From positions 3,621,001 through 3,685,000 of the forward strand of contig BSYQ01000006.1 in assembly GCA_030272585.1 (NCBI GenBank): a DNA stretch of 64,000 nucleotides. Direction: 5' to 3'. Shown here in pieces: positions 27,569 to 40,156 of the stretch; positions within the stretch are counted from its first letter, which is position 1, and each line of letters starts with the position of its first letter. The DNA comes from Bryopsis sp. KO-2023 (taxonomy: Eukaryota; Chlorophyta; Ulvophyceae; Bryopsidales; Bryopsidaceae). Below the pieces are notes generated by a model. The model saw nothing but the letters and a program-made list of their open reading frames with translations. It was not told where the DNA came from and did no database searches. A program made the position numbers and the translations under genes.

Positions 27569-30499
27569 TTGATTCAGTATGCCAACATGCACATGGAAGG
27601 AGTAAAACTGTATCGTTCGGTGGTGGTGATACCTTTCTCCCAAGCGACGGATCAGATCGTTAAAGGTTGGAAAAAATGTCATTATTACTTGGGTTTTTTT
27701 TTTGGGGGGGGGGGGAGGGGGGAGTGAAAGAAGCATGCAATGATGGTTTCAACGATTCGACGGAAAATCAATTCGTTTTTTCATTATGTTTTTCGAAGGT
27801 GTTGTTTTTCTCTTTTTTTTTTTTTTCGCGATGGATTCACATGGATTTTCAAGCCAGTGAGGAATTTGGTTCAGAGCTGCTTCCAACATACCCCCTCCCC
27901 ACCCCCCCCCCCCAAAAAAAAAAAAAAAAAAAAGAGAGAGAGGGAACAAACAATTCCTCATTGGGCTGGGCTGGAATCCGAAAAGGATTGATCCGCCGAG
28001 AATTGAAAAAACTTTATATTCCAAGTGAGATTTTGTTTTTTTTAGAGTCTGGTGGTGCTTCTCGTGGGAGCATGCATCTCTGCATGTTTCTTTTTTCCAC
28101 TTGTTGTCTGACCCACAATTCAGCAACCACCACAAGCACTATCCAGAACTAATTTTTTCTTTTTTTTTGTATTTTTGTCTGGCAGATCTTGTTTCAGAAA
28201 AGAATGGTATAAGCGGCATGCTTTTCGTTCTCCCAAGCAACTTTGACAATGGGGCCCTGGACGACGAGGACAGGGCAAATTTTATGGCCATCGAAAAATA
28301 TCTCGCCGAAGTTTCTATTCCTTTCCCAGTGTATTTCACTGTGGAAACTGAGGACCTTCAACGCATGGTGGGCTGTGTGAAATTCCTTTTTCTTTTTTTT
28401 TCAAGCCAACTGTAGATATGTGTATGTATACACTCAGGGGAGTTTCCCTCTTGCAGGCTAAAGGGGGAAAAAATAATATTTAAAAAACAGATATATACGT
28501 ATGAATGTGTTAAAAACGTATGAATGTGTTAAAAACGTCGTTGCGCTGCTTTGTATATCTGGGATTCCATGTGGAGCTTTTTCTTACCTGCTCTGCTTTT
28601 CTTGGCACTTTTTTTTAATTTTAATTCCAATTATTTTCAGGTTAAAGAGATTGAACGTGACATCAAGAAGGGAAAACCTGGAAGCAGTGCAAAGGGAGGA
28701 TACATGATGGTGGTCAAAGGGTGAGTGTGGTTGAATCCACCTAGCAAAATACTGAAAGTAAAAAATAGCAAGCAGAAGTATCTTGGTCGTCCAAAACATG
28801 CTATGAAAATTCACAAACTGTGGGATTTCTCTGGGAACTAACTTTTTTTTGTATTTTTTTCCTCTCCAATCATATTTTTGTGCCTGTAATTTTTTTTTGC
28901 CAGGACGGAGGCAAAGCCTGTTAAGGGATCTCAGATCATCAACTTTGAGGGGTGGCTTCCTGGATCAGAGGTGGGGGATCAGCGGTCCATACTTTTGCAT
29001 GAAACTTTTCACCTTTTTTTTTCTTTTTCCAAAAAAAAGTTGATGAAAAAAAAAAGTTTTTCCTTGTGTTGTTGTCAACCTGGGAGAGATCCCAGCAGTG
29101 GTTTTGTACAAGCATCCCACCTTCCTCTTTTCACCGCTCAATTAATCAATAACGGTCGCTCGAAACTCGTTTGTTTGGTGAACGGGCAATTTCAGTGCAA
29201 ATTCCCACCTGGTACTCAAATCCAATTGTTGGACGCTAGTGTGGTTTGATTGAGTCGGTTGGAAGTAAGGGTGGTTATGGATGCATCGTATCAGCCTTAG
29301 ATGTTGATAATGGGTAGCTAACGAGTCCTCACAACAACCATCTGTCAAGAAAAGTCGTGGGAAATCAACAATGTCGTGACGAAATCGCCCCCTTGCTTGT
29401 GCAGGGCGCTCGACCTGGAGCTTCAAAAGACCCCACTGTTGTGATCACCGCCCACTATGACACATTCACAGCTGCCCCTGGCTTGGCATTCAGTTCAGGT
29501 AGCAACGGGAGTGGAACCCTCGCGCTGCTTTCCCTGGTCCGCATGTTCGGCCGGTTGTATTCCTCCGACGAGGGACTCCGACCCCGGCACAATATCCTCT
29601 TCCTTCTGACTGGAGGTGGAAAGCTGGACTCCGCTGGGCTGAAATTCTGGCTGAAAACGGCAAACAGCCGATTGCTGGACTCCATCGAGCTGGTGATCTC
29701 TTTGGATTCGCTCAGTGGATGGGGGACCGAGAAATCGGGTGACCTATACCTCCACCATTCGAAGCCTCGGGCGAAGGATGAGACGGCGGCTGCTTGGTAT
29801 GATCGATTCGCAGGGGCCGCCACACAGGAGGGGGTCACCTTGCACCAGGCCCAAAAGAAAATCAATCTTGGGCTTCCTTACGTACCTTGGGAGCATGAAC
29901 ATGTTGCTCAGCAAAAGATGCTTGCAGTGACCTTGTCGGGGAGATCGAAAGGCGTCCCCCCCTCCGAGTCGACCAGCGTTCTGGATAGGATGAATTCGGT
30001 CAACCTGACGGCGGTAGCCAGGGCTTCCAGAATCGTTGCAGAGGCGGTCGGAATGAGATTGTTTCCAGACAAGGACGGGGATGTTCATGTTTTCAAAGAG
30101 GGGAGCACTTTTGATGCAAGCCTGCCTTTCTTGCAGCGGTGGCTGGAGACCCTGGATTCGAACCCTCGCATGGCGCCGTTTTTCTCTGCGAAATCGCCGG
30201 TCGGGGTGGCCATTTTGAGGCTCCTGAATGATCATACGAAAGGGACGGTGGATGCATTCCACATGGAGGAGCGGTACAAGTTTTACGACGGGCAGAAATA
30301 CGTTCTGACCGTTTTCAAGACGGCGGGGGCGATGTTCGATATGGTGTTTCTGGCGGCATGGTCCTTTTACCTGGTGTTTCTGTATGTCGTTTTGAAGGTG
30401 GTCACTCAGGGATGGGATGAGCTGTTTGCTGGGTTCAGACCGCGGCCCACCAAATGGAAAAATGGACAGAAGGGCTATGGAAAGGGTGGGAAGAGGTGA
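27162..30499 (+). CDS. NCLN: Nicalin (ER translocon BOS complex subunit)
   Basis: Six exons (27162-27329, 27578-27665, 28186-28367, 28641-28720, 28904-28970, 29405-30499) join in phase to 559 residues, the normal nicalin length (about 563 in human). Nicalin is an ER membrane glycoprotein that with TMEM147 and NOMO forms the BOS complex at the multipass translocon. A signal peptide is visible near LPLFLVVNLCLLVLG. A domain with the aminopeptidase M28 / nicastrin fold follows (VVITAHYDTF, GSNGSGTLALL, FLLTGGGKL, PWEHEHVA). A C-terminal membrane span lies in DMVFLAAWSFYLVFLYVVL, followed by a basic tail. As in other nicalins the metal ligands of true M28 peptidases are not evident, so a scaffold role is expected. 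The last exon holds nearly two thirds of the protein. Confidence 0.93.
27540..27569. repeat. (ATTT)n microsatellite in nicalin intron 1
   Basis: About seven ATTT units sit immediately before the polypyrimidine tract and acceptor of nicalin exon 2. Confidence 0.9.
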
Positions 30500-31197
30500 T
30501 TTGTTCTTGGATCGGGGGGTTATAGTTGGGCGAAGGGGGGGGGGGGGGGTTGTCCTGATTTCGTAGATGCAGATACCTGTGAAGAGAATTGAAGTTGGGG
30601 ATTGAAAAGAAAGAAAAGGAATCGGGGTGCTGTGGTGTTTCTTTGGGAATATCTTCTTGTTATCGTGTCGCTTGTTTCTTTGCCTGAGGTGGCTTTTTTT
30701 TTCCTCCACATGTTTTCAGGGGAAAAAAACTTAAAATGTTTCTAATATATGCTAGGAGAATTGATTGCGGTGGTTGAATTCGGTACAGGGTTCGAGATTC
30801 TTTGTTGTTTTTTTTATTATTGCTGTCCTTGTTCGAATTCTGTAAGCATATTCTCGGTCGATTGGATTGGTTTCTTACAACGTAGAAAACGTCCTGACCT
30901 GATTCATAGCTGGGGCAGTTCAGGTTTCCGATCGCCAAGTCAGGATGTTTAGAATTTTAAAATTGAGGGGGGGGGGGGGCTTTGTGAAAGCGTTTCACAC
31001 TGCCACGCCGCCGACTTTTCCTCGCGTCTCGATCGGGCCTTTTGAAGATCTGCCAGGTGGGGAAAACTGGATGGAGCGGCATTTGGTTGCATTTAGTCCC
31101 ATCGTTAATGGATTTAACCCGCCGCCCTGTCAGGTTCTGGAGAGAAGCTCGTCTTTTTATTTTACCCGCCCACGGCTCTCCTTTGCACTTATGGCGG
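30500..31197. other. Spacer between nicalin and exportin-T
   Basis: No gene was seen. G runs occur at 30537-30549 and 30965-30979. The end contains the exportin-T 5' leader. An upstream ATG at 31191, out of frame with the real start at 31198, begins a short overlapping ORF. Confidence 0.55.
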
Positions 31198-34100
31198 ATG
31201 GCGGACGACTTCGAGAAAGCGGTTCTCTTGAGCTTCGACCACACGGGGGCTGTGGACCCTGCTGTGAAGGTCAGAAAACGTTGCTTTCCCGTTTCGCGAA
31301 TCCGACTCCTCGGAGGCCGGAGCGACGCGTCCGTTCGGTCGGTCTAGATGCCAACGTTTCGTTTTCTTGGGATTTTGTGCAGGAGCAAGCGGTTGCCTAC
31401 TGCGAGGGATTGAAGTCGAAGAGAGAATGTTTCGCGTTGTTTGTGGAGCGATTCACTGCGAGCCAGCGTCTGGAAGTGAAGTTTTGGTGTCTTCAGGCAT
31501 TGTTAGAGGTGAAAATCAGTAATTTCGGGGGGCCATCCCTGGAGTCCTGATTCTCGGGTCGTTGCGATGGGCGCGGAACTAACCCCTCGTCGTTTGCGTA
31601 GGTTGTGCACACGCGTTACGAGACGTTGGGGACTGAAACTCACGAAAAGGTGAGGAAATTTGTCGGCGCAATTCCAAGTTTCATCGTTGATGTGCATCGA
31701 CTTCAAGTGTTTGACTCTTGGGTGCTCGGGTTAACGGTGCAGTTTAGACAAACGTTGATGGAATGGATCGGAAGCGAAGAGGTGGCTACGCAGCCTCCCC
31801 TCGTCCGGAATAAACTGGCGCAGGTCGTGACGGCGGTTATTCAGGTGGGGATAAGGGTCCATCCCCTCATTACGACGTGGTTTTCTGTGGCGTTGCGATT
31901 CGCTAACGTTGACGTTCTATTTCAGAGGGACTTTCCCAAGCGGTGGCCGGGATTTTTCCGAGACCTCCTGACTTCTATCCAAAAGGGTCCCTCCATGGTC
32001 GATATGTTTTCAAGGATAATGCAGACAATCGACAGCGACGTCATCACGCTCGACATCCATAGGTGTGTGGCGCGAGCTATGGAACCTGTCTGCTCCTCTT
32101 CTGGATATCTGTTTTTTTGGGACAGAAATGTTCCTTTTTGAGTAGGCTTGCTTTTTCCCTCCGAGATTTCGATGTGCTGATTAAAATCAAACATTCCTGA
32201 GAATGGTTTGGGGTAAATGTGCAGGTCTGCTGAAGGTGGCCGACTCAGCATGCATTTGAAAGATTCGCTGAGGGAAACGTGCATAGGGGACATCGTGGAG
32301 GCTTGGTACAGGCTGGTCACCATGTATCACTCAGACCAGCCGCAACTCGCAGCCGATGTCCTCAGAACCGTACAGAGATATATCGGCTGGATGGATATTG
32401 GACTGGTGGCTAATGATAAGTAAGCAACCATCTTTTTTGTACCCCTCTGTGGGTGTCGGTGTGGGGTGCTCTGGGGGTGGTCCGCATTTCAAGCAAGAAA
32501 TGGGGGAAAAGCTTTTTGTGCCTGTGGTGTGTCCTTAACAGAGGATGGGGTTGTACAAACTTTTTCCAGCCGAAATTTTTTAATGTGGATTCTCAGAGTT
32601 TTTTTTCGGATTTTTGAAGATACATGTAAATAGTCTTGTACTTATTCCCAGGATGGTGGCCCTTTTTTTCGTTGTTCACCGAGTCATTATTCCTGGTGCG
32701 TGTAGGTGATTGGACCCGCATTTGAGTGGTTGCCTTGGATGGCTTGTTTCCTCAGATTCATCCCCTTGCTGTTCAATCTGCTCGGGTCCCGTCATGCCGA
32801 AATGCAAGAGTGTTCTGTTGAATGTCTCACTGAAATCCTGCACAAGCGCATGGACCATTCGGCCAAGCTGGATCTCATCCAGAAGCTGAATTTGCTGCCC
32901 AGCTGCTCTCAGTGGCGGACTGAGCTGCCGGGGACCGATGACGATGATCTGAAGGCAAAGTGTGCCAAGCTGCTGTCGACCCTTTGCAATGAAATCATTG
33001 ATTGTTGGAAGATTTTTGAAAACAGTGAGTTTTGAGGCAAAAACAAGACTTTGATTTTTTGCCGAAGGATCCTCATCTGAGATACCCCATTTGCATTCTC
33101 TTGAAATGGACCATGACTATTAGGTTGACCGACTGGGTGATTCACTATTCCCTGCTCACTGGATTGAGATATTCATAGGGGCTGTCCTGGCGAGTACACG
33201 ACGCCAACATAGAATCTGAACCCAGCTTTTTTTTTTTTGCTGCAGAGTTAGTAAGTTTTAAAGCCATTAGCATGGAACTAAACAAGGGAGCCGCCAAGGA
33301 ACTCAATGAGGCATGCACCGTTTGCGAACAAATGATCGACCAGTTGTTCCCAGCCATCATGGCAGTTTTGAAAGATCCAGATAAATCGGTAGCCATGACT
33401 GTCATGACGTTCTTGACGGCATATGTGGCTCGACTAAAGAATTTTCAGAAGCGGTGAGGCTCGAATTTTGAACTTTAATTTCTTTACAAAGAAGCTTTGC
33501 CAGTGAAGCTTTGTTGGGAATCTCAATAGGGTTCAATTTTGAGTGATTTGGGCAATATATGGCAGAATGATGACACTTTCACCACCTGATTAGTGATGCT
33601 TTGTTATGGTACCAGACTTGTCTGACTGCCAAGTCCCAACGTTTTGTGTTTATTAGACTTAGTTCTCCCTCCGGCTCAAAATTCTTGCAACATTTCCACC
33701 AGGACTGAGATTCGAAATCAAACAGGGGGGTGGTTTTATAAGTGTGTGTTGTGTTGGTTTCTCCTTTCCCTCCAGAACAAATGCAATCCCTGAAAAGGCG
33801 CTGGCTCATATCAGGTGCATTTTGGATGGCCTGGCCATGTGCTCCCGCTACCCCGACGACTCTGCATTCCCTCCTGGGCAGCATTCCTCAGACCTTGAAA
33901 AGGCAGCAGCTTTAGAGGAGCAATGCAGCGTCCTCGAAGATCGACGGGAGCTTTTGACTCTTTTCAAAAACCTGGCCAGGATTGCAACCAATGACACGAT
34001 CATGTTCGTTTCTGAAAGACTCGATGCTGTACTGGCAAACCCGCAGTCAACATTTCAGGTAAATTCGGTGGGGATTTACAAGTCCCTCATAAGACAGTAA

Positions 34101-37100
34101 TATGTTTGTTATCTGATGTCCATCAGAATCGGCATCATTTGTCAATTGCCCATTTGCTGGTTTGGTGGTGTCTGGGTGTCGCACGATGCCGACATGATTC
34201 TTGCAATGTTGATTCACTTGTGACTGACATGTTGCGGTGAATTGGCACTCTGCCCGCTGCAGACAGGCCCCCTTAACTTAATTGTTTTTAAGGGAGGTAA
34301 AAAGAAATTGTCCAAGTTGGTTCTTCAACATGTATTGTTTTTTTCAAACGCACACACTTGAGCATAGCGTCCTTGGGAGGAGCTGTTCTGGGCATGATGA
34401 TGTTAATATCCACAGAATTCTACTGATTGTTGATGACAACATGCACCATACTGACCCTATGAAATGCTTCGGACCAATATTGTACCAGATTTGACTTGGG
34501 ATGAGAGTGTGAATGGATAAATGGATGGATGAAAGGGGATGATGCTAAACATGATATCCACAGAATTCTTCTGACTTTGGTTGATGACTAATCATGCACC
34601 ATACTGACCCACCAATCCATCCATCCAGGTTTCTTTATATATTAATACTGCAATATATGGCTTGGGAATGATGATAGTAAACATATCCACAGAATTCTCC
34701 TGAATTTTATTGATGACAACATGCACCATACTGACCCGATGCCATCTTCTGATGTTGATTTGTTGCAATATTTCACGATTGTCCTTATTATCTGACCTTC
34801 CCTGTGCTTGTTCAACCTTTTTCCAGAATGTTGAAGTCTTTGCCACACTTCTCTTTGAGTTGGGTGAAGCTTGCACTGATGAAATCCAAAAAAAGCATTG
34901 TGGCCTTCTGGGACCTGTCGTGCTGCGACTTATGCAATCCAATATCCCGAATTCCAATCATAGGCTGGTCGCCCTGGTGGTGCTCGAGATATATGTTCGA
35001 TATGCAAAAGCCTCGGTGACCAATGGCAGAAATCTTGCAGGAGTGGTGGCCACATTTGTGGATTCGAGAGGGATCCTACACCCTGTCGAAGTGAGTTCCG
35101 GAACTAGGTGTCAGATATTCATCTCTTCAGATTGTAGATATTGGCTGACCTGGCCAGGTTCACAATTGGTTGAGCCTTTTCCTCCAATCTGTGTATACTG
35201 AATCTGTTTGTCAGGATAATATACGATCACTGAGGGAAACGCAAATGCTACCTCTATCGCAGAATAATAAGCCGTCATGTTGTCGGTGTCAAAAGACAGG
35301 ATGAGCATAGCCCTGCGTACACCAATTTTCGATGTTCACGATATTGGGTGCCAACTGCTGAGGGGGTGGAACCCTTGTGGATGCCGCTAATACATACAGA
35401 ACAGGCTTCCCTCCCAGATTGTAGTAAACACTTTGCAAATATGTCAAGCCCATAGAGGGTGCATTCAATTTCAAACAGAGATTATCTTGCCATTTCGAGT
35501 TCTTTTAACAGGGTTCTTTTGGTGTAGTCTTCTCACCTCCAGTTTTTGATAAGAAATGACGAAGGTTGCATTGTTGTTGTAGACAGTTGCGAATCGGGCT
35601 TGCTACTTGTTCATGAGGTTTGTGAAGATCACCCGGTCCGCCTTGAAGCCTCTCACCATGGGGATCCTGAGCAGCTTGCAGCCATTTCTGCAGCAAGTTG
35701 CTCAGACCCCAAAGGTGGATTTCGGAGGACCTGGTCCGAGCACCTTTTCGGTGGCGAACGACGACCGCATGTGTGTGTTTGAGGCGGCAGGAGTGTTGCT
35801 TGGTATTGAAGACATGCAAGCGGAGGATCAGAAACAAGTGGCAGTCATGCTGTTGCTCCCTCTGAAAGTGCAGGTACTGATTTCAGCCGGAAACAATTGG
35901 ATTATCAATGTCACTCATGTACATTTCTCAGTTTCCCCTTTTGAACACAGCATGGTCCTTATTGATTAAACTCACTCAAAGAGGGGAGGGGGGGTGTCCA
36001 CAATAGGGTTGAAGGGTTGAAGTTTGATGGAGATTTGAGTGTCTGCTGGTTTGCCTGTCACAGATTGAGGGCAGTCTGAATGCTCACAACCAGCAGTCTC
36101 TTCTGCTCGTTCAACAAGCACTGGAGGGTATTTCACGGCTGAGCAAAGGTTTCAAACAACATGTCGTCACCACGCTTCGTCCTGAGCTAGGTGAGGAAAC
36201 CCTGCTTGCCAAACCAACCCCTCCAATCACTGTATGAGCAGCAACCTTTCTTCTAACGCATGCTCTAGAGGCGATGATGTTTTTGTGATCTCACTTGTCA
36301 AGAGTGGATGCATCTGTTTTTTGATGCACCGTGCTGACAACACCATCCACTCGGCTGAGCCTTGGCTTTCTTTTCTAGATTTGCCACCCTAAAAAAAAAT
36401 GAGGTTCTGTGATGATGATTATAATTCATATGTGGTCAAGGACATCTGACAGTTCATGATGCATAACCTATATGATCTGAACAGAAAAGCTCACAAAGTT
36501 GGGTTCCTCATATTTTTATTTTTTGAAACATCCGTATCTGTATGGCAATGATGCATTTTTTTCATAGAGGTTTGCATCGATGAGATGTGCCGTGCTGACA
36601 ACATTCACCATCCACTGTCTGAGCCATACATGACAGCATCTCTTTTTTTTTAACAACAGACTCAGTTTTTTATGAGCAAACCGTTTTGTTCGTTTATGCC
36701 GGGGCTGATGCATCATCGTGCTTATATTTTGCTGTCAGGTCAGTTGTTCCTGCAATGTCTGGAGCTGGCACTGAGGGTGCCCCAGGTGTTTCCTGAGAGC
36801 AAGTCCCTGAGAACGAGATTCATATCATTTCTACATCGAATGGTGGAAACGCTGGGGCCCCAGACGCTGAAATACATACCGAACGCTCTTGAGGTGAGCT
36901 TTCTTTCGAGCGACACATCAAAATAGAAACAATCTTGGGACTGGCTCTGTGGTTGTGATGTCTGTTTCAGGCTTTGCTAAGAATCTGCTGTGATGAGTTT
37001 ATGGAAAGTGTCTAGCCTCCGAACCATTTTTTGGTCAAGACGATAACCGTCCATTCTGAGCAGATTTCACTCTTCTCAGTTTTAGAATAGAAAACGCTGT

Positions 37101-38506
37101 CGAGTGTCTGGTGGTCGGGCTGATTGCTTGTCTCGCCTGAACTTGGGAATTTATTTCTAACACCTGGATGATGTTTGTCAGCTTTTTTCAATTTATGTTT
37201 GTATTATTTTTCCCCAGCTGGCCCTGCTATTATTTCCATAATGATGCATGTATCCCCTCAAAACACAGCTGCTTGTGTGAATTGTTTCAGGTGCTCCTCC
37301 ATCCAGGGTGCGATGTTGCCGACATGATCGAGGTGGTAGCTGTGGTGAATCAGTTGACCAACAGATTCACAAACTCACTTGAAGAGCTGATGGAGAGAGT
37401 CCTGCCTGTGTTGGTGGCCCAGATTCACAGCAAGCTGGGTGAGTCTTGGGATTGGAGCGGAGCCCTGTGCTTGCCGACCAAAGGCGATGTTCAGAAAGGG
37501 GCATTGGTGGAGGAAAACAGAGAAAAGGGGGACCTCCAGAAAGCTTACTACAGTCTTTTGCATGTCACGGTTTCCTCCAAGCTGGATGGGGTGGTGCTGA
37601 AACTTCCCGAGGCGACATTGAAGGTCATTCTGTCGGCCTTGATAGAGGTGTGAAATCTTTGATCCGATTTGTGTCGTGCTTGATTTTCTGATTCCGCATC
37701 GAATGATGACAAATCAATTATCTTAGGACACCTTCTGAAGCACCTTTACGGTGCTAGTGAGATGGACTGTTGTTCCGACGATGCATAGGATGTTTTCACA
37801 AAAAATCTTTCGTGTTGGAAACTTTGAAGCAACCCGTCTTTTGTATTTTAGAAAATAACTGATGATTTTTTTTTTTCTCCCATAAAAAAAAGTAATAAGT
37901 TTCTGGATGCATAGAGTGATGACATTTCAAATATCTTAGGACACCTTCTGAAGCACTTTCTTGTGCTAGTGAGATTGACTCATAATCTGACTATGCATCC
38001 AACCCCCTTTTTGACATGTCCTTTAATGAATTTACTTTAAACGTATACCCAGTTCTTTGTGGTTTCTCGGCCATGTTTTGACATCTGGTGTGTGGATCGA
38101 CCAGGGGGCTTCCAGTCACATGGACCCTGCTGTCAGAAAAAGCTGCATCCAAGTTCTTCTGGAGCTTGTGGATGGCTGGGCAGATCGCATCTCGACGGAT
38201 CAAGGCCTAAAGTGGTTTGTGATGGAAAGAATCGGTGGAGATGTGTGCATTCAAGGAATTTTTAGAGGGGGTCTGGACCCCAAGGATGCAACAACGGTGG
38301 CTTTCCTGACGGAAGTCGGAGGGATGCTGAAATTGATTCGGGACAAGTGTGGCTATGAGTTTCTGGTGCATTTGAACGGGACGGTGTTTCCGAAAATGGG
38401 TCTTCCCCCGGAATTTCAAACAGAGCTGGTGAACAGGATTCAGGTGGCAGATCCGAAGGAAACGAAAAATTTCATGAAGGCAGCGTTAATGAGACTTTCT
38501 CGGTAG
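31198..38506 (+). CDS. XPOT: Exportin-T, tRNA nuclear export receptor (plant PAUSED type)
   Basis: Fifteen exons: 31198-31269, 31383-31508, 31602-31649, 31743-31844, 31926-32062, 32225-32419, 32756-33024, 33246-33453, 33776-34058, 34827-35090, 35583-35873, 36064-36190, 36739-36893, 37291-37647, 38105-38506. All phases match and give 1011 residues (Arabidopsis PAUSED about 988). This karyopherin-beta protein binds mature tRNA with RanGTP and carries it out through the nuclear pore. It follows PAUSED from end to end: FEKAVLLSFDHTGAVDPAVK, WCLQALLE, VRNKLAQVVTAVIQ, WMDIGLVAND, RACYLFMRFVK, FLHRMVETLGPQTL. The third intron (93 nt) has no stop in frame, so its retention would insert 31 residues. 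Introns 10, 12 and 14 carry local repeats. The start was chosen by fit to MADDFEKAV; the ATG seven bases upstream is out of frame. Confidence 0.93.
34395..34745 (+). repeat. Three diverged copies of a repeat in exportin-T intron 10
   Basis: The words tccacagaattct and gcaccatactgaccc recur together at about 34411-34460, 34555-34610 and 34683-34738, each preceded by a gatgatg-type word. The unit is roughly 125-150 bases and copies have diverged. A copy also survives in the inverted duplicate (about 12780-12860), so the repeat predates the duplication. Confidence 0.75.
36300..36645 (+). repeat. Duplicated segment in exportin-T intron 12
   Basis: The stretch around ccgtgctgacaac at about 36328 recurs at about 36590, both followed by catccact and ctgagcc. 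The second copy matches the block at 12085-12140 in the inverted duplicate. Confidence 0.7.
37709..38000 (+). repeat. Duplicated segment in exportin-T intron 14
   Basis: The word ggacaccttctgaagcac occurs at 37728 and 37940. Each copy continues with tgctagtgagat and a later atgcat; the copies are 212 bases apart. Trace matches occur near 11085-11130 on the minus strand. Confidence 0.8.
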
Positions 38507-38869
38507 CATCAGAGTACAGGCTGGCGGTTCCTGTTTAGGTTGGACCCCTCATGAAACTGCCAGTCTTTTTTTTCTTTCGATTTTCTGTTTGTGGACTATA
38601 TCTTTCCTTAATCGTCTTTTGTTTTTGAATAGCGAGTGCAAGCAATTGGACTTTGGTTGAGCGTTGAGATGTTTTGTGAGGTTTAGAGGATTATTAGCAC
38701 ATGTTGTATTGAATGGACTTTGGGGATGGTAGCATGGGTTGACAGACAGAGGGGGTTTGTGTATGTAAAGACCTGTACCTGGTGAAAGTTTGACCATGAG
38801 GTGATCAACTCTGTGTGACAGCCATTCTGTGGCTTTGCCAAGTGTACTGAACTGGTTTGAAATACAATC

Positions 38870-40112
38870 TGATTTTGAACTGTGAAAAATATGTATTGCA
38901 TCTCTCGCGTGCAAAATGCGCTGGGTCGATTCGGTTTCGGTTTCAACTGAGCGGCAACAACAAAGGGATCCAAGGAATCCATGAAAAATAATGCATCTCT
39001 CGCGTGCAAAATGCGCTGGGTCGAGTTTTTCGGGCAGTTCGATTCGTTTTCGGTTTCAACAGAGCGGCAACAACAAAGGGATCCAAGGAATCCATGAAAC
39101 ATACATCTTTGCATCTCTCGCGTGCAAAAGGCGCTAGTCGAGTTTTCAAGGCAATTCAAGTCGTTTGCGGTTTCTTCCAAAAACAAGGCGGCAACATCAA
39201 AGAGCGAGTACATTTGGGTATCTCCTTTTCCAATCAATTTGTCCACCACATTGAGTCTCCCATGTACGATTGTTTTTAAGACGGGCTTCCTAGAGCCCGT
39301 CTTTTTTTGATTTTTTTTTATGGGTCGGAAAACAAAAGCATAAAAAAAAAAACCGACCACCCGTTTTACGAGGATTTTTTACTTTTTATATTTATTACTC
39401 GGAAAAGAAAGTTATAAAAGAAACCGAGTACCTTAGGGCATCTCCTTTCCAATCCATTTATCCACCACTTTGAGTCTCCCATAAAGGATTTTTTTAAAGA
39501 CGGGCTTCCTAGAGCCCGTCCTTTTTTTTTTGTTTTTTTTTATGGGTCGGAAAACAAAAGCATGAAAAAAAAAAACCGACCACCCGTTTTACGAGGATTT
39601 TTTCCTTTTTATATTTATTACTCGGAAAAGAAAGTTATAAAAGAAACCGAGTACCTTAGGGTATCTCCTTTCCAAACAATTTATCCGCCACTTTGAGTCT
39701 CCCATGTAGGATTTTTTTTCTCCCTAAATAGGCTTCCTAGAGCCTTTGAGTTCCAAGCACTCCTTTTTTTTTCCTAAACTTTTTTTTTGGCGCGGACAAA
39801 GGTCCACTCCTTTTTTTCAATTTTTTTTTTTTTTTCCGGCGGACAAACTTTGTCCGCCACCGAACCGAGGAACTTCATTTCAAACCGAAACTTTTCAACC
39901 AACGACAATGAGCTTTGAAGAGGAACCAAAGTTTTGACAACCGACTTCACCAAAACCGAAACTTTTTCAACCAACGACAATGAGGTTTGAAGAGGAACCA
40001 AAGTTTTCGAACATAAATTCAAACTTGACAAAACGTGTGCGAGAATTGAACTTTTGAAACGAATTGAACTTGAAACGAGATGAAACGTGAAAGCGCGGAT
40101 CAACGGATCTGC
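38870..40112 (+). repeat. Repeat block 5' of the LINE with tandem subrepeats and hairpins
   Basis: Two subrepeat types are visible. A unit beginning gcatctctcgcgtgcaaaa starts at 38898, 38993 and 39111 (spacing 95 and 118). A unit of roughly 220 bases containing gacgggcttcctagagcccg and a ccgaccacccgttttacgagg word spans about 39250-39480 and 39480-39700, with a partial third. The hairpins at 39280-39301 and 39499-39520 are perfect 8-bp stems followed by T runs. The block recurs inverted at 9850-10765, so it is older than the LINE insertion. It may be a non-autonomous element, but no terminal inverted repeats were identified. Confidence 0.7.
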
Positions 40113-40156
40113 GCTTTATTAGTGGTTGCTTGTATTGAAAAGCATTGAGGGCTTTG

